Source: Acholeplasmataceae bacterium (GTDB taxonomy: Bacteria > Bacillota_I > Bacilli_A > ML615J-28 > CAG-698). Taken from it: 7,754 nt of DNA. How positions within the stretch are numbered: the first letter of the stretch is position 1; every line of letters starts with the position of its first letter. The stretch spans positions 1 through 7,754 of the forward strand of contig DUVT01000278.1 in NCBI GenBank assembly GCA_012840905.1, written 5' to 3'. The notes beneath the pieces are model-generated. The model had not been told where the DNA came from. It searched no databases and saw nothing but the letters and a program-made list of their open reading frames with translations. Positions 1 through 5,908 of this stretch are shown here, one piece after another. The position numbers were made by a program, and so were the translations under genes.

Positions 1-481
1 GTCTTGCACCAGCTGTTCCTGTCTCTTCATTAGGTTCATTAGGGAATACTGTTGCTTTAAGATTAATTCTTGAACCAACTTCAAATTCTAGAACTGAAGT
101 AGATATTTCAACACCTGTTGGATCATCATATACTATAGGTTTTACAACTTGGATAGTCACTGTTCTAGAATGACGATTATTAGATTTTGAAGTTGCTACG
201 ATTTCAGCTAGACCTTCTCCTACAGCTGTAACTAAACCGGTTTCATCAACAGTAGCAATTTCTTCATTTTTACTTGACCAAACTACTTCTTGTAGTGCGT
301 TTTCAGGTTCAACACGTGCAGTTAATTGTTTAGTATCTCCAACTTCCATTTGAGTTGGATTACCTTCAATTACAACACCTGTAATATTAACCTTGTCTTC
401 TCCATTATTATCTGGATCGTCACACCCATAAAGAGCTAGGCCTAAAACTAAGATAAGCAAAAATGCTATCCACTTTTTCAT
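1..481 (-). CDS. Putative lipoprotein with bacterial Ig-like (Big_2) domains, 3' end outside the window
   Basis: Translating the minus strand from ATG at 481 gives 160 codons with no stop before the left edge, so the C-terminus is missing. The N-terminus is MKKWIAFLLILVLGLALYGC: two lysines, a hydrophobic stretch and a lipobox-like LYGC with Cys at residue 20, which predicts a lipid-anchored surface protein. The Tyr before Gly is less usual than Ala or Ser. After an acidic linker, residues about 33-112 form a Big_2-like beta-sandwich: a V.IEG start, VGDTKQLTA, then VVWSSKNEEIATVDETGLVTAVGEGLAEI. A second repeat begins near residue 119 (PTGVEIST...FEVGSRINLKATVFPNE). Such domains serve adhesion or act as structural spacers in surface proteins; the true role probably lies in the missing part. 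The start is supported by GAGGAGG six bases upstream. It has its own promoter, so it is probably not part of the sugar operon. Confidence 0.85.
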   Translation of the reverse strand, partial: MKKWIAFLLILVLGLALYGCDDPDNNGEDKVNITGVVIEGNPTQMEVGDTKQLTARVEPENALQEVVWSSKNEEIATVDETGLVTAVGEGLAEIVATSKSNNRHSRTVTIQVVKPIVYDDPTGVEISTSVLEFEVGSRINLKATVFPNEPNEETGTAGAR

Positions 482-487
482 ATTTTT

Positions 488-494
488 CCTCCTC
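488..494 (-). promoter_or_regulatory. Ribosome binding site of the Big_2 lipoprotein
   Basis: GAGGAGG lies on the minus strand, six bases before the ATG at 481. It is a near-perfect Shine-Dalgarno match and fixes this start. Confidence 0.85.
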
Positions 495-554
495 TATATT
501 TTAGGATATTATAACCCTTGTTTACTTCCCCTGTGTGAAAGGGATTACATTAGT

Positions 555-583
555 ATTATACAATGAAACCAATAAATTTGCAA
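555..583 (-). promoter_or_regulatory. Sigma-A-type promoter for the Big_2 lipoprotein gene
   Basis: Read on the minus strand, a -35 box TTGCAA (578-583) is separated by exactly 17 bases from a consensus -10 box TATAAT (555-560). Transcription would start near 548, leaving a leader of about 65 nt before the ATG at 481. The promoter lies downstream of nagB in the same direction, so the lipoprotein is likely a separate unit. The -35 box sits at the centre of a 32-bp dyad (566-597). Confidence 0.7.
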
Positions 584-597
584 CAATTAATTGGTTT
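566..597. repeat. Imperfect 32-bp inverted repeat over the lipoprotein -35 box
   Basis: The plus strand reads AAACCAAT-A-AATT, six central bases TGCAAC, then AATT-A-ATTGGTTT. The 13-base arms are complementary except at one position. The centre coincides with the -35 box at 578-583. It could be an operator for a dimeric repressor, or an RNA hairpin ending nagB transcription; on the minus strand only TTT follows the stem, so it is weak as a terminator. Confidence 0.55.
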
Positions 598-603
598 TTG
601 TAC

Positions 604-636
604 AAAATAAATTTTTGGTAATTTTCTAAAATTACC
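604..636 (-). terminator. Possible weak terminator after nagB
   Basis: Just after the nagB stop, the minus strand holds GGTAATTT-TAGA-AAATTACC (636-617), a perfect 8-bp stem with a 4-base loop. Five As come next and only then TTTATTTT (611-604). The displaced T-tract and AT-rich stem make this a weak intrinsic terminator at best. It may act together with the dyad at 566-597. Confidence 0.35.
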
Positions 637-641
637 CAACC

Positions 642-1370
642 CTATTTTTCTAGCGCTCCCGCTGCCTCTTCATCTATTATAACAATTACATTATCATGTT
701 TTTTTAATACAGATGCAGGAAATTTTTCAGTTATCTCGCCTTCAATTAATTTTTTCACAGCGTCTTGCTTTGCAGCACCAGATGCTAGTAATAAAATTTG
801 TTTTGCGGCCATAATATTTTTAATTCCCATTGTAATTGCATGTGTTGGAACCTCATCAATTGAACTAAAGAATCTAGCATTATCTTGTCTAGTCTTTTCT
901 GCTAGTTCAACTACAAACGTTTCTTGATCAAACGGAGTACCTGGTTCATTAAAACCAATATGTCCGTTTCCACCAATACCTAAAACTTGTAAATCAATTT
1001 GTGTTTTACTTAACTTTTCATTGTATTCTTCACATAAAGCTTCTAAGTCATCACCAATTGCATTAGGAAGGTTAATGTTTTCTGGTTTTACATCTATGTG
1101 GTTAAATAAATTTTGATGCATGAATGAATAGTAGCTTTGTTCATGTTCTCTTGGTAAATTGCAATATTCATCTAAGTTAAATGTAGTAACTTTCGAAAAA
1201 GAAATTTCTTTATTATTGTACTTTTCAATTAAGTTTTTATATAAACCAATTGGTGTACTACCAGTTGCAAGTCCTAAAACTGCATCTTCTTTTTCCTTTA
1301 CTAAATCGCTAATGATATCACTAGCAACTTTACTTAACTCAGCATAATCTTTAACTTTAATAACTTTCAT
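642..1370 (-). CDS. nagB: Glucosamine-6-phosphate deaminase
   Basis: Cytoplasmic enzyme converting D-glucosamine-6-phosphate to D-fructose-6-phosphate and ammonia, the last step of GlcNAc catabolism into glycolysis. The 242-residue length fits the short, Bacillus-type enzymes rather than the 266-residue allosteric E. coli form. Visible motifs are the phosphate-binding loop LGLATGSTPIG (residues about 33-41), NLDEY with the likely catalytic base Asp67, and GIGGNGHIGFNEPG (about 131-144) with His137 and Glu142 matching the E. coli catalytic His143 and Glu148. Asn135 stands where E. coli has Asp141; to my knowledge this is common in Firmicute homologues. The ATG at 1370 is preferred over an in-frame GTG at 1379 because GAGGTG lies at 1377-1382, six bases before it, and the GTG is inside that site. 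The nagZ stop is five bases upstream, so the two are co-transcribed and probably translationally coupled. It ends in TAG. Confidence 0.96.
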   Translation of the reverse strand: MKVIKVKDYAELSKVASDIISDLVKEKEDAVLGLATGSTPIGLYKNLIEKYNNKEISFSKVTTFNLDEYCNLPREHEQSYYSFMHQNLFNHIDVKPENINLPNAIGDDLEALCEEYNEKLSKTQIDLQVLGIGGNGHIGFNEPGTPFDQETFVVELAEKTRQDNARFFSSIDEVPTHAITMGIKNIMAAKQILLLASGAAKQDAVKKLIEGEITEKFPASVLKKHDNVIVIIDEEAAGALEK

Positions 1371-1375
1371 TTTTT

Positions 1376-2905
1376 TCACCTCAACTTTACTGGCAACTTG
1401 CCAACTGCATTAATCTCACCTTTTAAGACTTTACTTAGAGCAAGTAAAGCAGGAAGTGTAGCTTCATAGCAACATACATAATTACTACAATCCTCTAGCT
1501 TATTTAAATCATAAGGAGATCTTAATGCAACAACTAATACTTTGTCTTTATCAAGTAAGTTAAATAATTCAACTTGATAATCATTATCAACGATATTATA
1601 AGTTGCCATAATAATTTTATCATATTCTTTTGCTATTTCTTTGATATATGAGAAGTTTTCTTTACTTGAATCATAAATTACTTCATCAACATCTAAAAAC
1701 TTGTTCAGAGTCTCATATTTTTGGTTTTCATTATCAACTAAACTAAATACATTAATCTTTGGAAATAACACTAAAACCTTTTCGATTGATTTAAGAGGAA
1801 TTAATCCTTCATTTTTTACAATCGTCACGCTTTTTTCTTGAAGTTCACGCGCTAATTCGTTATTAGTTTCTAAATTAATTTTTCCTAGATCAATTTCATT
1901 TTGATTATATTTTTGTTTTAGTTTTAAAATCTTTTCTACTGACCTGTTAACTCTTTCAATTGGAATTCTTCCATTTTCTACAAGCTCTACAAATTTATTA
2001 TAAATAAATCTTTGTTCATTAACATCAGCTCTACCGCAGAAAATTAAAATATCATTACCAGCATTAACACCATGATAGATAATCTCTTCAATTGTAAAGC
2101 GATTGAAGATTGCACCCATTGTTAAACTGTCAGTCACAATTAAACCTTTGTATCCTAATTTTTCAATTAATAACTCGGTAATAATTTTCTTCGATAAAGA
2201 TGCAGGGTAATTTTCATCTAGTTTTTTATATAAAATATGTGACATCATTACCCCATCAATGCCTGAGTTTATAGCTTCAATAAATGGAACGAGTTCCGTA
2301 TTAAATGCTTCTTCTAAACTTGCTTCTACTACTGGTAAGCCAACATGCGAATCTACACTAGTATTACCATGGCCAGGGAAGTGTTTAATTGTAGGAAGAA
2401 TACCTCCTGCTTGAAAACCTAAAAATGCATCTTTACTACAACTAGCAACGACTTTTGGATTATCAGAATAACTTCTTGAATTAATCACTGGATTTTTCGG
2501 ATTATTATTAATATCTCCCACTGGTGCAAAATTTAAATTAAACCCTAAATGTCTTAAGTCATTTGCAACAGCTTTAGTAATATTATAAATGTTTTCTTTT
2601 CCAAACTCTGAACTAGCAAGTGCCATTGCACCAGGAAGTGGAGTAATACCACTCATCACACGGATAACTGGTCCACCTTCTTGATCCAAAGAAATAAAAG
2701 GAGAAATAGCAAAACTATCTTTCAAGTCTTGATTTAACTTTGCAATTTGTTTTACATTTTTAATATTTCTTGCAAAGTGCACTACTCCCCCTAACTTAAA
2801 TTCTCCACTAAATGTTTTTAATTGGTCAGTAAATTCTGTGCCATGAAAAGCAAACATCAACATTTGACCAACTTTTTCTCTTAAAGACAAATCTTTAATA
2901 TTCAT
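1376..2905 (-). CDS. nagZ: GH3 beta-N-acetylhexosaminidase, NagZ type
   Basis: Predicted to remove non-reducing-end beta-GlcNAc from oligosaccharides or muropeptide-like sugars. The 509 residues hold an N-terminal TIM barrel (about 1-330) and a C-terminal GH3_C-type domain opening near the KSVTIVKNEGLIPLK motif. Hallmarks are SLDQEGGPVIRV (about 72-83, sugar binding), KHFPGHGNTSVDSH (about 174-187) carrying the Asp185/His187 acid-base dyad of the NagZ subfamily, and IVTDSLTMGA with nucleophile Asp259. There is no signal peptide or lipobox, so it should act in the cytoplasm on imported sugar, unlike secreted Bacillus NagZ. The start is ATG 2905 after GAGGTG (2909-2914); an in-frame GTG at 2911 lies inside that site. 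The TGA stop comes right after GKLPVKLR, a family-typical end. Some relatives act as phosphorylases giving GlcNAc-1-P, which sequence alone cannot exclude. Confidence 0.93.
   Translation of the reverse strand: MNIKDLSLREKVGQMLMFAFHGTEFTDQLKTFSGEFKLGGVVHFARNIKNVKQIAKLNQDLKDSFAISPFISLDQEGGPVIRVMSGITPLPGAMALASSEFGKENIYNITKAVANDLRHLGFNLNFAPVGDINNNPKNPVINSRSYSDNPKVVASCSKDAFLGFQAGGILPTIKHFPGHGNTSVDSHVGLPVVEASLEEAFNTELVPFIEAINSGIDGVMMSHILYKKLDENYPASLSKKIITELLIEKLGYKGLIVTDSLTMGAIFNRFTIEEIIYHGVNAGNDILIFCGRADVNEQRFIYNKFVELVENGRIPIERVNRSVEKILKLKQKYNQNEIDLGKINLETNNELARELQEKSVTIVKNEGLIPLKSIEKVLVLFPKINVFSLVDNENQKYETLNKFLDVDEVIYDSSKENFSYIKEIAKEYDKIIMATYNIVDNDYQVELFNLLDKDKVLVVALRSPYDLNKLEDCSNYVCCYEATLPALLALSKVLKGEINAVGKLPVKLR
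1377..1382 (-). promoter_or_regulatory. nagB ribosome binding site, overlapping the nagZ stop
   Basis: GAGGTG on the minus strand, followed by six As and the ATG at 1370. Its last two bases are the first two of the nagZ TGA stop (1376-1378). It decides the nagB start and excludes the GTG at 1379. Confidence 0.8.
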
Positions 2906-2908
2906 ATA

Positions 2909-2914
2909 CACCTC
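2909..2914 (-). promoter_or_regulatory. nagZ ribosome binding site
   Basis: GAGGTG lies three bases before the ATG at 2905 on the minus strand. It pairs with the 3'-most part of the anti-Shine-Dalgarno, so the effective spacing is normal. It directly follows the T-tract of the upstream hairpin. Confidence 0.75.
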
Positions 2915-2949
2915 AAAAATTAAGGCGCTACAATAAATGTAGTGCCTTA
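2915..2949 (-). terminator. Terminator-like hairpin between the MalG-type permease gene and nagZ
   Basis: On the minus strand, TAAGGCACTACA (2949-2938), loop TTTAT, then TGTAGCGCCTTA (2932-2921) form a 12-bp stem with one A-C mismatch. TTTTT follows at 2919-2915 after a single A. It starts 7 nt after the permease stop and ends at the nagZ ribosome binding site. The shape is that of an intrinsic terminator; inside an operon it more likely works as a partial terminator or as 3'-end protection of the transporter mRNA. I saw no promoter between it and nagZ. Confidence 0.7.
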
Positions 2950-2956
2950 TATAAAG

Positions 2957-3988
2957 TTATCCAACAATACCTGTTCTTTCGATACTCTCTACGAATAATC
3001 TTTGGAAGAAGAAATATCCAATTAATAGAGGAAGCATCATTAGTAGGGCAGCAGTATTAGAAATTAGACCATGGAATAAAGAGTTATGACGAATAGATTC
3101 ATCAGTAATATCTTTAAAGAAGTCCATACCTGCAGCTACCCAACCTGAAATAACAGTAAAGAGTCTATCAGTTCCACCTGCAAGTCTTGTAGATAGAACT
3201 GCAAATCCACCTTCAGTATAGTTAAATAAGCTAGCAAAGTAATAATCGTTCCATTGCCATACAAATGAGAATAATGAAACAGTAACAATAGCTCCTCGAG
3301 CGTTTGGCAGCATTACGCTCCAGAAAGTTCTAATTACACCAGCACCGTCAACTTGAGCACTTTCTTCCAATTCAGGAGGTAGGCCTCTAAAGAATTGTCG
3401 GAAAATGTAGATGAAGATTGCTGAACGAATACCTTGACCGAATGCCGACATTATGAAAATTGCAAATACATTACCGATTAACGGAATACCAAAGAATGTA
3501 GAGTTGGAGAAGAATAATGTTCTCGCAACATGCAATGTTTCATAAGGAATAACTAGTGTAAGTAGTGTTAAGTAGAATAACACTTCACTACCTTTATACT
3601 TTAGTCTTGCAAAAGCATAACCAACTAAAGCAGCTGACATGATTTGAAGTACCATTGAAACAAACGCTAGTAAAATCGTATTCCAAATTGTTACTCCATA
3701 ATCAAGTAATCGCCAAGCAATTCTAAAGTTTAAAATACTATATTCTGAAGGAATCCAAATAACTTGCGGATCCGCAATTGTACTTGGATGACGGAACGCA
3801 AAGGAAATCTTTTGGAATATTGGTAAAAGTATTATAAATACTAAACCAATTAAGAGCAAAGTTCTAATTAAAGAACCAGTAAAGAACATTGTCTTTCTTA
3901 CTCTTACCTTCTTATTTGTCGGATCATTCCAATCAGACTTAAACTTATTAAATTTTTGTTTTAAAGTTAATTTTTCATTACTCGTCAT
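2957..3988 (-). CDS. Carbohydrate ABC transporter permease, MalG type (CUT1)
   Basis: Integral membrane subunit of a sugar import ABC transporter, pairing with the MalF-type protein encoded just upstream. The 343 residues start with a charged cytoplasmic stretch of about 35 residues, followed by six predicted membrane segments (about 37-58, 100-126, 135-155, 173-197, 232-248, 309-330). The EAA loop contacting the ATPase is LEESAQVDGAGVIRTFWSVMLP (about 207-228), with the invariant Gly in place. The WQWNDYYFASLF motif and the ERTGIVG C-terminus are also typical of MalG-type permeases. The ATG at 3988 is preferred over an upstream TTG at 4015, which would add nine residues lying wholly inside the preceding gene. 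The ATG overlaps that gene by 11 nt and has no clear Shine-Dalgarno (only GTTGGTG), so translation is probably coupled. Substrate is inferred from nagZ and nagB downstream. Confidence 0.93.
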   Translation of the reverse strand: MTSNEKLTLKQKFNKFKSDWNDPTNKKVRVRKTMFFTGSLIRTLLLIGLVFIILLPIFQKISFAFRHPSTIADPQVIWIPSEYSILNFRIAWRLLDYGVTIWNTILLAFVSMVLQIMSAALVGYAFARLKYKGSEVLFYLTLLTLVIPYETLHVARTLFFSNSTFFGIPLIGNVFAIFIMSAFGQGIRSAIFIYIFRQFFRGLPPELEESAQVDGAGVIRTFWSVMLPNARGAIVTVSLFSFVWQWNDYYFASLFNYTEGGFAVLSTRLAGGTDRLFTVISGWVAAGMDFFKDITDESIRHNSLFHGLISNTAALLMMLPLLIGYFFFQRLFVESIERTGIVG

Positions 3989-5078
3989 AATAGAACACCA
4001 ACTTCGATAGTCCAAAGAGGACTAATGCTATTATTATAATTGAGGATAGTGCAAACAATAGTGACATAGCAGCATGTATACCATAGTTAGTTAGTAACCC
4101 TAACCCTCTTTGTAAGTTACGAACACCTGCACTACTGAAGACATTAATTGTAGTTAAAAGTTCGCTTCGTAAGTAAGAGTCTACTACAGTATAAACACCA
4201 GCTGTTAACATCAATGGAGAAACCATCGGGAATGTAATTTTCCAGAAAATTTCATATTGAGTTGCACCTTCAATTTTTGCTGCTTCATATAAATGTTTAG
4301 GAACTGATTGAATACCTGCTAGGAAGATTAAGATTTGTACACCTGAGAATGAAATTACATCATAAATTTGGCTAGTCATTCCACCTAAGAATGTAGCAAC
4401 ATTCTGTGGCAGGTTTGCTTCTAGTAAGAAATCCATCATATTAAAGCCCATTGTGAATACTGACATTTGACTAGCTTCAAGCGTATCTACAAGTTGTGCT
4501 CCTGTTCGCATAGCTACATCAACTGCTTGTGAGTTGAAAATAACTGGCATAAAGAACACAGCTCTTACAAATGCTCTTCCTTTAAACTTAGAGTTTAATA
4601 CAACAGCGATAATCAAACTAAAAATCAAGATAAACAAGGTTTCAAAGATTGTACCAAAGAAAGAATTCACTAATGCTGTTGAGAATGTAGAATGTTCTTT
4701 TAGAATATATCTAAAGTTATCTAAACCAATCCATTCCGTTACAATCCCAACATGCTCTTGAGTTGATGAAATTACTCTTAGGTTATCAACTCTTGAGAAA
4801 CTATAAACGATAGTTATAAAGAATGGAATTATAAAGAAATAAACCAAACCGATAATTAAGAGTACTGTAAATACTACACCCCATGCAGATTGTTTTTTTC
4901 TACAAGTCCAATCAGCAGTTAACTTTCTTGGTAAGTAAAGAAGTAGGTCGCCAAGTTTCTTGAAAAACTTGAGAATTCCAAGTTTTTCAAGAACAGCACC
5001 AATTTTTTTACCAACAAATTTCAAACCTTGAACTATGGAAGCTATTAACTTATTGAATAGTTCTTTAATTTTACTCAT
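3978..5078 (-). CDS. Sugar ABC transporter permease, MalF type (CUT1)
   Basis: Partner membrane subunit of the MalG-type permease. The 366 residues include six predicted membrane segments (first near 67-92, last near 333-358) and the EAA loop YEAAKIEGATQYEIFWKITFP (about 264-284) that docks the ATPase. Two features stand out: a basic, amphipathic N-terminal extension of about 65 residues (for example LEKLGILKFFKKLGDLL) before the first membrane segment, and a roughly 40-residue extracytoplasmic stretch around 195-235. The start is firm: ATG 5078 with GAGGAGG seven bases upstream. It overlaps the preceding gene's stop as ATGA. A perfect 15-bp inverted repeat lies within codons 29-41. No ATPase gene is in the window, which is usual for CUT1 systems sharing an MsmX-like ATPase encoded elsewhere. 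The binding-protein gene is expected upstream, beyond the right edge. Confidence 0.94.
   Translation of the reverse strand: MSKIKELFNKLIASIVQGLKFVGKKIGAVLEKLGILKFFKKLGDLLLYLPRKLTADWTCRKKQSAWGVVFTVLLIIGLVYFFIIPFFITIVYSFSRVDNLRVISSTQEHVGIVTEWIGLDNFRYILKEHSTFSTALVNSFFGTIFETLFILIFSLIIAVVLNSKFKGRAFVRAVFFMPVIFNSQAVDVAMRTGAQLVDTLEASQMSVFTMGFNMMDFLLEANLPQNVATFLGGMTSQIYDVISFSGVQILIFLAGIQSVPKHLYEAAKIEGATQYEIFWKITFPMVSPLMLTAGVYTVVDSYLRSELLTTINVFSSAGVRNLQRGLGLLTNYGIHAAMSLLFALSSIIIIALVLFGLSKLVFYYDE
4957..4993. repeat. Perfect 15-bp inverted repeat inside the MalF-type gene
   Basis: TTCTTGAAAAACTTG (4957-4971) and its exact reverse complement (4979-4993) flank a 7-base spacer, AGAATTC. In the mRNA this is a 15-bp hairpin at nt 86-122 of the coding sequence. 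It encodes the end of VLEKLGILKFFKK. No T-tract follows on the minus strand, so it is not an intrinsic terminator. Confidence 0.85.
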
Positions 5079-5902
5079 GAATTAGCCTCCTCAGTAACTA
5101 CAAACCAATTCGCTCTTACTGATAAACCACTGTTATAGTCATAATAAGGCGAATTTGTAAAGTTAATAATTAATTTCAGACCATTATCATAACCAACTTC
5201 ATAAATGTTATCTGCTAGAATCTTATGACTTACTAATCTTGATTCATGAATTCCAACACTATTGATTATACTATTAAGTCTAATAATTTCATTCTTCCAG
5301 TTTGGATAGTATGTATTATAGAACATTGTATAATCTGTATCTAGTAAGACCTTAGTATCTTCTGCAGATATTAAGAAGTATAGGTTAGAACCTGTTTCTA
5401 ACGCTTTTAGTAAGTACCAGTTAGGACTTCTCTCACTATCATAGTTAATAGCAGGTCCTGCATAATCAAACAATCCACTTACAACCAATTGATAGAATGG
5501 GATTGAATAGTCATAGTATCCAAGTAATGTTGATTCAAGCGGTACGTTAACTGCTAAATCAACATATTTAATTGCATAATCATATGGAGCTGAAAGCATC
5601 AATGAATCTAAGTTTTCACTTACCTTATCAAGAGCAGAAATTTGATATTGCATTCCTTGTTCAGGATAAGTAATTCTAGATCTTGCATAATCTCCAGCTT
5701 TTACATTACCAATATCACTTACAAAGGCGCTGTTTAAGCCAAGTTTTTGATATGATGGTAAGTATCTTGAAATATACTCAACATAGTATCTTGGTGATAA
5801 CATTGCAACTGGTGTAATTGTATCGCTTGCTCTACGTGTTGCAAGGTCATACTCACGATGTTGTGATAATGCTCCACCAATAGTTTTTGATGTATATTTC
5901 AT
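5075..5902 (-). CDS. DUF5696-like protein, C-terminal part after an in-frame TGA
   Basis: These 275 residues continue, in the same reading frame, the protein encoded at 5906-7754; only TGA and one AAC codon separate them. The content fits the second half of the putative glycosidase-like barrel: VSDIGN near residue 63, PFYQLVVSGLFDYAGPAIN (about 136-154), LKALETGSNLYF (about 167-178), then a closing beta region ending VRANWFVVTEEANS. The ATG at 5902 has no Shine-Dalgarno before it (TTATAGCTTCTGAAAC), so independent initiation is unlikely, although re-initiation after the TGA (TGA-AAC-ATG) is possible. The frame stays intact for 276 codons past the TGA, with no sign of decay. The gene ends in TGA overlapping the next ATG. 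I read it as one gene with the upstream part, interrupted by a mutation, a sequencing error or a recoded codon. The family call is from memory of conserved motifs; function is unassigned. Confidence 0.75.
   Translation of the reverse strand: MKYTSKTIGGALSQHREYDLATRRASDTITPVAMLSPRYYVEYISRYLPSYQKLGLNSAFVSDIGNVKAGDYARSRITYPEQGMQYQISALDKVSENLDSLMLSAPYDYAIKYVDLAVNVPLESTLLGYYDYSIPFYQLVVSGLFDYAGPAINYDSERSPNWYLLKALETGSNLYFLISAEDTKVLLDTDYTMFYNTYYPNWKNEIIRLNSIINSVGIHESRLVSHKILADNIYEVGYDNGLKLIINFTNSPYYDYNSGLSVRANWFVVTEEANS
5086..5092 (-). promoter_or_regulatory. Ribosome binding site of the MalF-type permease
   Basis: GAGGAGG on the minus strand, seven bases before the ATG at 5078. It is embedded in the last codons of the DUF5696-like gene (TEEAN). 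Its strength means the permease can be translated even if ribosomes stop early at the TGA at 5906. Confidence 0.85.
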
Positions 5903-5905
5903 GTT

Positions 5906-5908
5906 TCA
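5906..5908 (-). other. In-frame TGA codon interrupting the DUF5696-like gene
   Basis: The minus strand reads GAT TAT AGC TTC TGA AAC ATG AAA TAT (DYSF-stop-NMKY). Homology-like sequence continues on both sides in one frame (about 615 codons before, 276 after). All 22 Trp codons in the accepted genes are TGG, and two genes end at TGA with sensible C-termini, so a genome-wide TGA-Trp code looks unlikely. A single change from CGA, GGA, AGA, TGG, TCA or TTA would explain it. Confidence 0.9.

Noticed and set aside
508..513. Second TATAAT on the minus strand upstream of the lipoprotein gene
   Set aside because: At the right distance the -35 position reads ACACAG, a poor match; the promoter at 555-583 is far better.
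1240..1256. ACCAATTGGT palindrome in nagB, resembling half-sites of NagR-type operators
   Set aside because: It is just the codons for the conserved Thr-Pro-Ile-Gly loop, and the half-site orientation and spacing do not match a NagR site as I know it.
1159..1347. Plus-strand open frame of 62 codons inside nagB
   Set aside because: It lies wholly antisense to a well-supported gene, and its protein (MQYSSKLNVV...) has no recognisable domain.
4534..4761. Plus-strand open frame of 75 codons inside the MalF-type gene
   Set aside because: Antisense to conserved permease sequence and low in complexity; best read as a by-product of AT-rich coding DNA.
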